This document shows positions 8,610-18,169 of a DNA stretch of 64,000 bases, piece by piece. The stretch covers positions 14,227-78,226 of the forward strand of contig JBCDBR010000017.1 in NCBI GenBank assembly GCA_039183205.1, in the 5' to 3' direction. The notes under the pieces are model-generated. The model saw only the letters and a program-made list of their open reading frames with translations. It was not told the origin of the DNA and did not search any database. The DNA comes from HKCCE3408 sp039183205. GTDB taxonomy: Bacteria; Pseudomonadota; Alphaproteobacteria; Rhodobacterales; Rhodobacteraceae. The position numbers and the translations under genes were made by a program. Every line of letters starts with the position of its first letter. Position 1 is the first letter of the stretch.

Positions 8610-10976
8610 ATGCCCGCCATCAAGGATGCGATTCTGCACCACCTGTCTTACTCGGTCGGAAAGGACCCAGACCACGCCCAAACGCGGGATTGGCGCATGG
8701 CGCTGAGCCATGCCATGCGCGACCGGATGGTCGATAGCTGGTTCGCTGCCACGCGCGCCACTTATGATGCCGGGGCCAAACGGGTCTATTACCTGTCGAT
8801 GGAATTTCTGATCGGCCGGCTGCTGCAGGACGGCATCGTCAATCTGCGCCTATTGGATGCCGTGCAAGAGGCTTTCACGAGTTTAGGCTTGGATTACGAC
8901 GAGATTGTGCATGACGAACCCGATGCCGCCTTGGGCAATGGCGGTTTGGGGCGATTGGCGGCGTGTTTCTTGGAATCGCTATCCACAATCAGGTGCCCGG
9001 CACATGGTTATGGCATCCGCTATGAACATGGCCTGTTCAAACAATCGATCCTGGAAGGGCGCCAAGTCGAAGCGCCGGAGACGTGGTTGGAGCAGCCCCA
9101 TCCCTGGGAATTCGAACGCCCCGAGGTGCGCTACCGCATCGGGTTTGGCGGCGTGGTCGCCGAAGCGGGGACGCAAGCGGTCTGGTCCCCAGCCGAAGCG
9201 ATCGACGCCCAGGCCTTTGACACCCCGATCGTCGGCTGGAAAGGCACATGGGCCAATACTCTTAGGCTATGGTCCGGCAAGGCCGTGCAAGCCTTTGACC
9301 TCGATCGGTTTAACCGAGGCGAATATGCCGGCGCGGCCGAACCCGAAGCGGGCGCGCGCACGCTCTCGCGGGTGCTTTATCCCGATGACACGACCGAACA
9401 GGGCAAGGAACTGAGGCTGAAGCAGGAATATTTCTTCACCGCAGCGTCGCTGGCCGATATCCTGCGCCGGTTCGAAGACGAACATGGCGATTACAAGGGG
9501 TTACCCAGCAAAGTTGCCATCCAATTAAACGATACGCACCCCGCGATTGCCGGGCCGGAACTCGTGCGCCTGCTGCATGACGTCAAAGGCCTGGGCTTTG
9601 TCGAGGCGGTGGAGATCGCCCGCGCGACGCTCAGCTACACCAATCACACCTTGTTGCCGGAAGCGCTCGAATCTTGGCCAGAAGGTCTGATGGGTCGGCT
9701 GTTGCCGCGCCATTTAGCTTTGATCGACCGGATCGACGCGCAGCACGCCAAGGAAAACCCGACGCGCAAGATTTCCGTCAGAAGCCACGGGCAGGTCCGC
9801 ATGGGCGAGTTGAGCTTTATGATGGCGCACAAGGTCAACGGCGTGTCGGCGTTGCACACCGAGCTTATGAAATCGACCGTATTTGCAGAGCTACACCGTC
9901 TGCATCCAGAAAAAATCGTCAACGAAACCAATGGTGTGACGCCGCGCCGCTGGATGCTGAACGCCAATCCGCGCCTCAGCGGTCTGATCATCAATGCCAT
10001 CGGTGACGGCTGGATCGACGATCTCGAACAGCTCTCGGCACTGGAACCGTTTGCCGAAGATGCAGGCTTTATTGCCGATTACGCCGCCGCGAAAACCGGG
10101 AACAAAACGGATTTGGCCAGCTACCTTGCCGAGCATCAAGGGCTGTCGCTCGATCCTGAGTGGATGTTTGACGTGCAGATCAAACGGATGCACGAATACA
10201 AGCGGCAGCATCTCAATATCCTTGAGGCCATTGCGTTGTGGCAAGCCATGCGCGACAGCCCCGGTGCAGGATGGACGCCGCGCGTGAAGATTTTTGCCGG
10301 CAAGGCCGCGCCGGGTTATTTCTTTGCAAAGGACATCATTCGGCTGATCAACGATGTCGCCCATGTCGTCAACGCAGATCCGGCAACACGGGACCTGCTT
10401 CAGATTGCGTTTTTACCGAACTATAATGTGACCTTAGCCGAAAGACTTATCCCGGCCTCTGACCTGAGCGAGCAGATATCCACAGCCGGCAAAGAAGCCT
10501 CCGGGACGGGCAATATGAAGTTCGCGCTGAACGGCGCGCCCACGATCGGCACCCTGGACGGCGCCAATGTCGAGATCCGCGATCGGGTCGGGGCGGAGAA
10601 CTTTTTTCTGTTCGGCATGACCGCCGACGAGGTCGTCGCACGGCGCAAGGTGCCGGACCACGCGGCCCAAGCAATCGCGAACGATCCGCGCCTGGCCCGC
10701 GCGTTGGCCACGATCCGCGAAGGGTTGTGGAGCCCAGGAGAACCAGGCCGCTACACCAATATCGCCGACAATATCTCTGGCGCGGATTACTTCCTGGTGG
10801 CGTCCGATTTCACCGATTACTGGCGTGCGCAGCGCGAAGCGGACCAAGCCTATGCAAATCGCGATGCCTGGGCTCGCATGGCCGCGTTGAATACGGCGCG
10901 GTCCGGCTGGTTCTCTTCTGACCGGACCATTCGCGGCTATATGCATGACATTTGGGGTGCAAAGGCCCTCGCATGA
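8610..10976 (+). CDS. glgP: Glycogen phosphorylase
   Basis: This enzyme releases glucose 1-phosphate from glycogen ends. The 788-residue protein has the usual GlgP length and begins with the dimer region (DRMVDSW, KRVYYLSMEFLIGR). The pyridoxal phosphate loop EASGTGNMKF lies near residues 628-637. The ATG at 8610 follows GGGAG, whereas the open frame runs further upstream into the lipoprotein gene without a ribosome site. It is the first gene of the glg cluster. The 124-base gap before it contains no gene. Confidence 0.95.
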   Translation: MPAIKDAILHHLSYSVGKDPDHAQTRDWRMALSHAMRDRMVDSWFAATRATYDAGAKRVYYLSMEFLIGRLLQDGIVNLRLLDAVQEAFTSLGLDYDEIVHDEPDAALGNGGLGRLAACFLESLSTIRCPAHGYGIRYEHGLFKQSILEGRQVEAPETWLEQPHPWEFERPEVRYRIGFGGVVAEAGTQAVWSPAEAIDAQAFDTPIVGWKGTWANTLRLWSGKAVQAFDLDRFNRGEYAGAAEPEAGARTLSRVLYPDDTTEQGKELRLKQEYFFTAASLADILRRFEDEHGDYKGLPSKVAIQLNDTHPAIAGPELVRLLHDVKGLGFVEAVEIARATLSYTNHTLLPEALESWPEGLMGRLLPRHLALIDRIDAQHAKENPTRKISVRSHGQVRMGELSFMMAHKVNGVSALHTELMKSTVFAELHRLHPEKIVNETNGVTPRRWMLNANPRLSGLIINAIGDGWIDDLEQLSALEPFAEDAGFIADYAAAKTGNKTDLASYLAEHQGLSLDPEWMFDVQIKRMHEYKRQHLNILEAIALWQAMRDSPGAGWTPRVKIFAGKAAPGYFFAKDIIRLINDVAHVVNADPATRDLLQIAFLPNYNVTLAERLIPASDLSEQISTAGKEASGTGNMKFALNGAPTIGTLDGANVEIRDRVGAENFFLFGMTADEVVARRKVPDHAAQAIANDPRLARALATIREGLWSPGEPGRYTNIADNISGADYFLVASDFTDYWRAQREADQAYANRDAWARMAALNTARSGWFSSDRTIRGYMHDIWGAKALA

Positions 10977-11159
10977 GCTGCGACACGCGCCGCAACCTGT
11001 TCTTAGACGGCTGATTTCGAAATCAAAAATACTTAGCCTTTTGGCAAAGTGTAGAATTCGCCGCGCCGGACGCATTGTGACATGCCGCACGCGCAATACG
11101 GCCTGGCCCGAGGCGCCAAAACACTTGTTCGCGCTGGATGATGCGCTACCGTGGCGGTC

Positions 11160-13358
11160 ATGGAGGATGCCGGACATACAACGGCCATCGGGACGGAAGA
11201 GGACTTCGCCGCGCTGCGCGCCGGACGCCACGGGAACCCATTTGCCATTTTGGGGCCGCATAAACGTGGGCGGGCGACCTGGCTGACCGTCTTTGACCCG
11301 GGCGCGGCCGAAATCGCCGCCCGAATTGCCGACCGTCGCTACAAGTTGCCGGCGATCCCCGGCTATCCCGGCGTTTTCCAAGGCAAAATACCCGGCAACA
11401 AACGGTACCTGCTTGAAGGAAAGTCGCCCCTCGGTGCCACCTGGAAAATCGAGGATCCGTATCGGTTTTCCCCAGTGATCGGCGAGCAGGATGAATATTA
11501 CTTGGGTGAAGGCAGCCACCAGCGTCTGTGGAAGGTCATGGGGGCCCATGTCATGGTGCATGAGGATGTCGCTGGCACGCATTTCGCGGTCTGGGCGCCC
11601 AATGCACAGCGGGTTTCGGTGGTGGCGGGGTTTAACGCATGGGATGGCCGCCGGCACGTCATGCGTCGGCGCGGCCAAACCGGCGTGTGGGAAATCTTTG
11701 TGCCCGGCATCGGCGATGGTGAGGCCTATAAATACGAAATTCTGGGGCGGGACGGTCAAATTCTGCCGTTGAAAGCCGACCCATGCGGCTATGGCTCGGA
11801 ACATGCGCCGTCCAATGCGAGCATCGTGCGCGATATTTCCGGCTATGGCTGGTCTGACCAAGCCTGGATGCAAGAACGCCAAATGCGCAATGCGCGCGGC
11901 GCACCGATATCAATCTACGAAGTGCATCTGGGATCGTGGCGGCGCAAAGAGGGCGGGCGCTTTATCTCCTACAAAGAGGCGGAGGAGGAATTGGTGAGCT
12001 ATGCCGCAGGTCTTGGCTTTACCCATCTCGAATTCATGCCGCTAAGCGAATACCCGTTCGACGGCTCATGGGGGTATCAACCGGTTGGGCTCTTCGCGCC
12101 AACAATCCGGCACGGCCCACCGCACGAGTTTCGCGATCTGATCAATGCTGCCCATAGGGCCGGATTGGGCGTCATTCTCGACTGGGTGCCGGGCCATTTC
12201 CCGACAGATGCGCATGGCTTGGGCAATTTCGACGGAACGCCGCTTTATGAACATGCGGATCCACGCGAAGGGTTTCACCGCGACTGGAACACACTGATCT
12301 TCAACTATGGTCGAACAGAGGTTCGGAACTATCTGATTTCAAACGCGCTTTATTGGCTCGAGGAATATCACGCAGATGGGTTGCGGGTCGATGCGGTCGC
12401 CTCGATGCTCTATCGTGACTATTCCCGCGAGGATGGCGACTGGGTCCCCAATAAAGATGGCGGCCGTGAAAACTACGAAGCAATCGACATGTTGCGCGCG
12501 ATGAACACCACCGCCTATCGCGAGGCCCCGGGCATCCTGACAGCGGCGGAAGAATCGACGAGTTTCCCACGGGTCTCGGCGCCTGTGGATCACGGCGGGC
12601 TCGGCTTTGGATATAAGTGGAATATGGGCTGGATGAACGACACGCTCGATTACATGTCGCGTGAGCCGATCCACCGCAGCCACCACCACCACCAAATGAC
12701 CTTCGGTCTGCACTATGCGTTTTCAGAAAACTTCATCCTGCCGCTCAGCCATGACGAGGTTGTGCATGGAAAGGGATCAATCTTGGGGCGCATGCCTGGC
12801 GACGATTGGCAACGATTTGCCAATCTGCGCGCCTATTACGGGTTTATGTGGGGCCATCCTGGCAAAAAGCTCCTGTTTATGGGCCAGGAATTTGCGCAAT
12901 CAGAGGAGTGGAACCACGCCGACCAGCTTCCTTGGCATTACGCGGAGGCGCCGGCCCATAACGGCGTGCGTCTTCTGGTGCGCGACCTCAACCGCGTCTA
13001 TCGCGAGGTGCCCGCGCTGCATGCGCGTGACGCCGAGCCCGAAGGGTTCCAATGGATTGAGGCCAGCGATACCGACACATCGGTCTATAGCTGGCTGCGC
13101 ATGGGCGGGATGCGGGACGCGCCGGTCGCGGTGATTTCGAATTTCACACCTGTCCCGCGTCAGGGCTATCGCATCGGCCTGCCGCGTGCAGGGCAATGGA
13201 CTGAGATCATGAACACGGATGCGGCGGTTTATGGTGGCTCGAATTTGGGCAATGGCGGCGCGGTGATCGCCGAAGATACCGGCCATCACAACCAGCCCGC
13301 CAGCGCATCCGTGACGGTACCACCCTTGGCGACGATCTATTTGATGGGGCCGAGATAA
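11160..13358 (+). CDS. glgB: 1,4-alpha-glucan branching enzyme
   Basis: This enzyme makes alpha-1,6 branches in glycogen. An N-terminal carbohydrate-binding module (DVAGTHFAVWAPNAQRVSVVAGF) precedes a GH13 barrel with DGLRVDAVASM near residue 404 (nucleophile Asp), AAEESTSFP near 460 (acid Glu) and LSHDEVVHGKGS near 530. Length (732 residues) fits GlgB. Start choice is uncertain: ATG at 11160 or an in-frame GTG at 11151, neither with a strong ribosome site. The 175 bases between glgP and glgB are noncoding and could carry a second promoter. Confidence 0.94.
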   Translation: MEDAGHTTAIGTEEDFAALRAGRHGNPFAILGPHKRGRATWLTVFDPGAAEIAARIADRRYKLPAIPGYPGVFQGKIPGNKRYLLEGKSPLGATWKIEDPYRFSPVIGEQDEYYLGEGSHQRLWKVMGAHVMVHEDVAGTHFAVWAPNAQRVSVVAGFNAWDGRRHVMRRRGQTGVWEIFVPGIGDGEAYKYEILGRDGQILPLKADPCGYGSEHAPSNASIVRDISGYGWSDQAWMQERQMRNARGAPISIYEVHLGSWRRKEGGRFISYKEAEEELVSYAAGLGFTHLEFMPLSEYPFDGSWGYQPVGLFAPTIRHGPPHEFRDLINAAHRAGLGVILDWVPGHFPTDAHGLGNFDGTPLYEHADPREGFHRDWNTLIFNYGRTEVRNYLISNALYWLEEYHADGLRVDAVASMLYRDYSREDGDWVPNKDGGRENYEAIDMLRAMNTTAYREAPGILTAAEESTSFPRVSAPVDHGGLGFGYKWNMGWMNDTLDYMSREPIHRSHHHHQMTFGLHYAFSENFILPLSHDEVVHGKGSILGRMPGDDWQRFANLRAYYGFMWGHPGKKLLFMGQEFAQSEEWNHADQLPWHYAEAPAHNGVRLLVRDLNRVYREVPALHARDAEPEGFQWIEASDTDTSVYSWLRMGGMRDAPVAVISNFTPVPRQGYRIGLPRAGQWTEIMNTDAAVYGGSNLGNGGAVIAEDTGHHNQPASASVTVPPLATIYLMGPR

Positions 13359-13392
13359 AGAACGACCGACGGGGGAACGAGGGAGGAGACCA

Positions 13393-14661
13393 ATGCAACA
13401 GAAGGGCGAGCGTTTGTCGAAACGCGCGATGGCTTTTGTGCTGGCCGGTGGACGTGGCAGCCGATTGAAAGAGTTGACCGACGTGCGCGCAAAGCCTGCC
13501 GTTTATTTCGGTGGCAAAACGCGCATCATCGATTTCGCGCTGTCGAATGCGCTGAATTCCGGCATTCGAAAAATGGCAATCGCTACGCAGTATAAGGCCC
13601 ATAGTCTGATCCGACATTGCCAACGCGGGTGGAGTTTCTTTCGTGCCGAGCGGAATGAATACCTCGATATCCTGCCCGCCAGTCAGCGCGTCGATGAGGA
13701 CAAATGGTATCTTGGTACCGCTGATGCCGTCACTCAAAACATCGATATCGTCGATAGCTATGAGGTTGAATACGTTGTAATTTTGGCGGGCGATCACATC
13801 TACAAAATGGATTACGAAGTGATGCTGCGGCACCATGTCGAGAGCGGCGCCGACGTGACCGTCGGTTGTCTCACCGTGCCCCGCGCAGAGGCCAGTGCCT
13901 TTGGCGTGATGGCCGTCGACAGAAATGATCGGATCACATCGTTTCTGGAAAAGCCCGCCGATCCGCCCGGCACGCCCGAAGACCCGGACGTTGCTTTGGC
14001 GTCAATGGGCATCTACGTGTTTAGCTGGGCGTTTTTGCGCGATCTTCTACTCAAGGACGCCGAAACCCCCGACAGCACCCATGATTTCGGCGGCGATCTG
14101 ATCCCTGAGATCGTCAAGAATGGCACGGCGCAAGCGCACCGTTTCGAAGACAGCTGTGTCCGCGCCTCAAAAGATGCGCCGGCCTATTGGCGCGATGTGG
14201 GCACGCTCGATGCATTTTGGCAGGCCAATATCGATCTGACAGGCTTTACGCCTGAACTTGATCTTTGGGACCATTATTGGCCGATTTGGACCTATTCTGA
14301 AATTGTGCCGCCGGCCAAATTCATCCACGATGAAAAGGACCGTCGCGGGCTTGCCGTCAGCTCTATGGTGGCGGGCGGGTGCATTATATCGGGCACGGAA
14401 ATTCGGGAATCGCTTTTGTTTACTAATTGCAGGACGAATTCATTTGCTTCTCTGGACCAGGTCGTTGCCCTGCCGAACACGGTTGTGCACCGCCATGCCC
14501 GGTTGCATCGGTGCGTCATTGACCGTGGCGTTGTAATCCCAGACGGCCTAACGGTGGGCGAAGACAGTCAGGAGGACAAAAAGTGGTTCCGGGTGACCGA
14601 CGGCGGGGTGACGCTGATCACGCAACCGATGTTGGACAGACGCGCCGCAACGATCGAATGA
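13393..14661 (+). CDS. glgC: Glucose-1-phosphate adenylyltransferase
   Basis: This enzyme makes ADP-glucose from glucose 1-phosphate and ATP, the committed step of bacterial glycogen synthesis. The N-terminal nucleotide loop VLAGGRGSRLKELTDVRAKP and YFGGKTRIIDFALSNALNSG are diagnostic, and the C-terminal part has the left-handed beta-helix repeats typical of allosteric GlgC. The length of 422 residues is standard. GGAGG lies shortly before the ATG. The stop overlaps the glgA start by ATGA, so the two are probably translated together. Confidence 0.95.
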   Translation: MQQKGERLSKRAMAFVLAGGRGSRLKELTDVRAKPAVYFGGKTRIIDFALSNALNSGIRKMAIATQYKAHSLIRHCQRGWSFFRAERNEYLDILPASQRVDEDKWYLGTADAVTQNIDIVDSYEVEYVVILAGDHIYKMDYEVMLRHHVESGADVTVGCLTVPRAEASAFGVMAVDRNDRITSFLEKPADPPGTPEDPDVALASMGIYVFSWAFLRDLLLKDAETPDSTHDFGGDLIPEIVKNGTAQAHRFEDSCVRASKDAPAYWRDVGTLDAFWQANIDLTGFTPELDLWDHYWPIWTYSEIVPPAKFIHDEKDRRGLAVSSMVAGGCIISGTEIRESLLFTNCRTNSFASLDQVVALPNTVVHRHARLHRCVIDRGVVIPDGLTVGEDSQEDKKWFRVTDGGVTLITQPMLDRRAATIE

Positions 14662-16076
14662 CCTTACGGGTCTTGTCGGTTGCCTCGGAATGCGTGCCGC
14701 TTGTCAAAACCGGCGGCTTGGCCGATGTCGCCGGCGCGCTGCCGGCGGCCTTAGCACCTGAAGATATCGACGTTGCGACCTTGCTGCCCGCCTATCCCGC
14801 AGTCATCGACGCGGCGGGCGATCTCAAACCTTCAGCGGAACTTGGCGTTTTGTTTGGGGGTCCGGCCCGCATCCTGCGCGGGCAAATGGGCGAACACGCG
14901 CTATTCCTGCTTGACGCGCCCCATCTTTTCGAACGCCCAGGCAAGATTTACCTCGGTCCCGACGGGGAGGATTGGCTGGACAACCCAATCCGATTTGCGG
15001 CGTTGTCCCTGGCAGCGGCGCGGATGGCCGCACAGGACGTTGCGGGCTGGGCGCCGCAGGTGTTGCATCTGCACGATTGGCAGGCCGGATTGACGCCGAT
15101 CTATTTGCGCCAAATGGGCGCGGCCGACCGTATTGGCACCTTGATGACAATCCACAATATCGCCTTTCAGGGCTTGGCGCCTGCGAGCTTGTTGGACGAA
15201 CTGTCGCTACCTCGGGCTAACTTCAATCCGCAAGGCTATGAATTCTATGGCAAGATCTCTGCACTCAAGGCGGGGCTTGTCTATGCTGACAAGATCTCGA
15301 CCGTGAGCCCAACCTACGCCCGAGAACTGATGACAGAACAATTCGGGATGGGCTTTGATGGCGTTTTGCGCACCCGTAAGGCCGATTTGTCGGGTATCTT
15401 GAACGGCATCGATGAAGAAATCTGGTCCCCACCTTATAAAACCGCCCGGGGCAAGGCCGCGCACAAAAAGGCGCTACGTAACCATATGGGCTTGCCCGAG
15501 GCGCCAGGACCCTTGCTGGTCGTGGTGTCTCGGTTGACCGAGCAAAAGGGGCTCGACATGTTACTGGCGGCCATGCCTGCCTTTCTGGACGCCGGTGGCC
15601 AGGTCGCGGTGCTCGGCACAGGCGATCCGAAATTAGAAGCAGCATTCGAAGACGCGGCCAAGCGGCACGACAATGTCGCGGCTGAAATCACCTATAACGA
15701 AGACCTTGCCCGGCTATTGATCATGGGGGGCGACGTCATCGCCGTGCCGTCGCGATTTGAGCCTTGCGGGCTGACCCAGCTTTACGGTCTGCGGTTTGGA
15801 ACGCTGCCCTTGGTGGCGCTGACCGGCGGTCTTGCTGACACGGTTATCCCGGCGAATGTCGCGGCACGAATGGCGGGTGTGGCAACTGGATTTCAGTTCT
15901 ACCCGGTCACGGCCAGGGGCCTCAGCGACACATTGGGTCAAGTGGTAACTGCCTATAAAAACACCAAATTATGGGCCAAAATGCAAAAAAATGCGATGCG
16001 CCATCCGGTCGGTTGGTCCGCAAGCGCCGGCGCCTATGGCGCGCTTTTGCGCTCTCTCGTAAAAACATCCGCATGA
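14658..16076 (+). CDS. glgA: Glycogen synthase (ADP-glucose dependent)
   Basis: This enzyme extends alpha-1,4-glucan with ADP-glucose (GT5 family). KTGGLADVAGALP at 17-29 is the ADP-glucose-binding loop and PSRFEPCGLTQLYGL is the C-terminal catalytic motif. The 472-residue length is typical. The ATG at 14658 overlaps the glgC stop and the gene stop overlaps the glgX start, both as ATGA. Confidence 0.95.
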   Translation: MTLRVLSVASECVPLVKTGGLADVAGALPAALAPEDIDVATLLPAYPAVIDAAGDLKPSAELGVLFGGPARILRGQMGEHALFLLDAPHLFERPGKIYLGPDGEDWLDNPIRFAALSLAAARMAAQDVAGWAPQVLHLHDWQAGLTPIYLRQMGAADRIGTLMTIHNIAFQGLAPASLLDELSLPRANFNPQGYEFYGKISALKAGLVYADKISTVSPTYARELMTEQFGMGFDGVLRTRKADLSGILNGIDEEIWSPPYKTARGKAAHKKALRNHMGLPEAPGPLLVVVSRLTEQKGLDMLLAAMPAFLDAGGQVAVLGTGDPKLEAAFEDAAKRHDNVAAEITYNEDLARLLIMGGDVIAVPSRFEPCGLTQLYGLRFGTLPLVALTGGLADTVIPANVAARMAGVATGFQFYPVTARGLSDTLGQVVTAYKNTKLWAKMQKNAMRHPVGWSASAGAYGALLRSLVKTSA

Positions 16077-18169
16077 GCAAAACGACGTGGACGATGGAGG
16101 CCGGCGCGCCGGCACCGCTAGGCGCGACCTATACCGGCGACGGCGTGAACTTTGCGGTCTTCAGCCAGGCCGCGGCGCAGATCTATGTCTGCCTGTTCGA
16201 TGAGACCGGCAAAACCGAAACACAGCGTCTGGCCCTGCCAGAACGGACGGGCGATGTTTGGCACGGCGCGATTGCGGGCCTAAGGCCCGGGGCGAAATAC
16301 GCGCTGCGCGCCGATGGGCCCTATCGGCCGGCTGAAGGTTTACGGTTCAACATCAATAAGTTGTTGATCGATCCTTACGCGAAGTCCCTCACCGGGCATC
16401 TTGAGTGGCACGATGCGGTGATGGGCTACAAGATGGGCGATGATCGGGCAGATCTGAGCTTTGATCCGCGTGACAGCGCGCCCTATATGCCCCGCTGCGT
16501 CGTTGAGGATCCCCGCCCGATCGGCCCGCCGCGTATCGGGCGTCCGATGGACGACACGGTGATCTATGAGGCGCATGTCAAAGGCATCACAGCGCGGTAT
16601 TCCGGACTGGCCGATCCGGGCAGCTTCTTGGCGCTTAGCAGCGAACCGGTGTTGGATCATCTGAGCCAGCTTGGCATAACCGCAGTGGAATTGCTGCCGG
16701 TTCAAGCGTTTCTGAATGATCGCTTTCTTGTCAAAAAAGGGCTTGTCAATTACTGGGGATATCAAACACTTGGCTTCTTCGCGCCCGATCCACGCTATCT
16801 CCGGAAAGGTACATTATGGGAATTCCAGCACATGGTGTCGCGCCTTCACAGCGCGGGGATCGAAGTGCTTTTGGATGTCGTCTATAACCATACCTGCGAG
16901 GGGACCGAAGCGGGTCCAACGCTGAGCTTTCGCGGCCTCGACAACCAGGCCTATTACAGGCTCTTGCCGGATAATCCGCGCTACTACATCAACGATACCG
17001 GCACCGGCAACACGCTCAACATAGATCACCCGATGGTCCTACGGATGGTGATGGACAGCCTGCGCTATTGGGTCGAGGTGATGGGGGTTGATGGGTTTCG
17101 CTTCGACCTTTGCGCCACACTCGGGCGCACGCCGACGGGCTTTGAGCAAGGGGCGGCGTTTTTTGACGCAATGCGCCAGGATCCGGTGCTGAGCCAGGTC
17201 AAATTGATCGCCGAGCCTTGGGACATTGGGCCTGGCGGCTATCAATTGGGGGCCTTTCCGCACCCCTTTGCCGAATGGAACGACACGTTTCGCGACGGTG
17301 TGCGTCGGTTTTGGCGCGGCGATGGCGGGATGGTCAGCATATTGGCCGACCGATTGACCGGCTCTGCCGGAAAGTTCGGCCATAGCGGCAGGCCCGCGAC
17401 CAGCTCGGTCAACTTTCTGACGGCGCATGACGGCTTCACCTTAGCCGATTGGGTGGCGTATAACGGCCGCCACAACCATGCCAATGGCGAAGAAAATCGC
17501 GACGGCCACGCAGAAAATTTCTCCGACAATTTGGGGGTCGAGGGTCCGACGGATGATCCTGTGATCACAGCTAAGAGGCTGCAAAGGCGTCGTAATATGA
17601 TGGCGACCTTGCTCTTGTCGCAGGGCACACCAATGATTTTAGCCGGCGACGAGATCGGCAACGGCCAAGACGGCAACAACAACGCATACGCACAAGATAA
17701 CGCAACCGGATGGATCGACTGGCCCAATGCGCAGCACGAATTTCTGGCCTTCACGCGGCGGTTGATCGAAATCCGGCGCAACCATCCGATTTTACGGCAA
17801 AAACGGTTTCTGCATTCGCGTGAACGGCCGGAAGACGGCTTGCAAGACCTATTTTGGTGGCGGCCAGACGGTGACCCGATGGTTTCCTCTGATTGGCAAA
17901 AGGCCGAAAACATCTTATGCGCGGAATTGCGCATGGCGTCCGACACGCCAGCCTATGCCGCCCGAGAAGACGCGATGTTTCTGATTTTCAACCGGGGTGC
18001 GGCAACGAAGGTCACCCTGCCCCCGATCTCAGAGCGGCGAAAGTGGCGCATCCTGTTGGACACAAGCCAGGCCGATGGCGGGCCCAGAGATGGCGTCGCG
18101 CCGGCCCGACTGTCCGTGCCGGAGACATCGGTGATGGCGTTGGTGCTTGAGGGTCAAAAGGATGGATGA
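16073..18169 (+). CDS. glgX: Glycogen debranching enzyme
   Basis: This GH13 enzyme hydrolyses alpha-1,6 branches in limit glycogen left by GlgP. It has an N-terminal CBM48-like region (GVNFAVFSQAAAQIYVCLFD) and catalytic motifs DGFRFDLCATLGR, AEPWDIGPGGYQ and FLTAHDGFTLADWV. The last is typical of GlgX/TreX debranchers. The 698-residue length fits. It overlaps glgA at the start and malQ by eight bases at the end. Confidence 0.93.
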   Translation: MSKTTWTMEAGAPAPLGATYTGDGVNFAVFSQAAAQIYVCLFDETGKTETQRLALPERTGDVWHGAIAGLRPGAKYALRADGPYRPAEGLRFNINKLLIDPYAKSLTGHLEWHDAVMGYKMGDDRADLSFDPRDSAPYMPRCVVEDPRPIGPPRIGRPMDDTVIYEAHVKGITARYSGLADPGSFLALSSEPVLDHLSQLGITAVELLPVQAFLNDRFLVKKGLVNYWGYQTLGFFAPDPRYLRKGTLWEFQHMVSRLHSAGIEVLLDVVYNHTCEGTEAGPTLSFRGLDNQAYYRLLPDNPRYYINDTGTGNTLNIDHPMVLRMVMDSLRYWVEVMGVDGFRFDLCATLGRTPTGFEQGAAFFDAMRQDPVLSQVKLIAEPWDIGPGGYQLGAFPHPFAEWNDTFRDGVRRFWRGDGGMVSILADRLTGSAGKFGHSGRPATSSVNFLTAHDGFTLADWVAYNGRHNHANGEENRDGHAENFSDNLGVEGPTDDPVITAKRLQRRRNMMATLLLSQGTPMILAGDEIGNGQDGNNNAYAQDNATGWIDWPNAQHEFLAFTRRLIEIRRNHPILRQKRFLHSRERPEDGLQDLFWWRPDGDPMVSSDWQKAENILCAELRMASDTPAYAAREDAMFLIFNRGAATKVTLPPISERRKWRILLDTSQADGGPRDGVAPARLSVPETSVMALVLEGQKDG

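Noticed and set aside
10434..11882. 482-codon minus-strand open frame
   Set aside because: It lies antisense across the end of glgP and the start of glgB, both with clear motifs; the translation has no family signature and is a GC-driven shadow.
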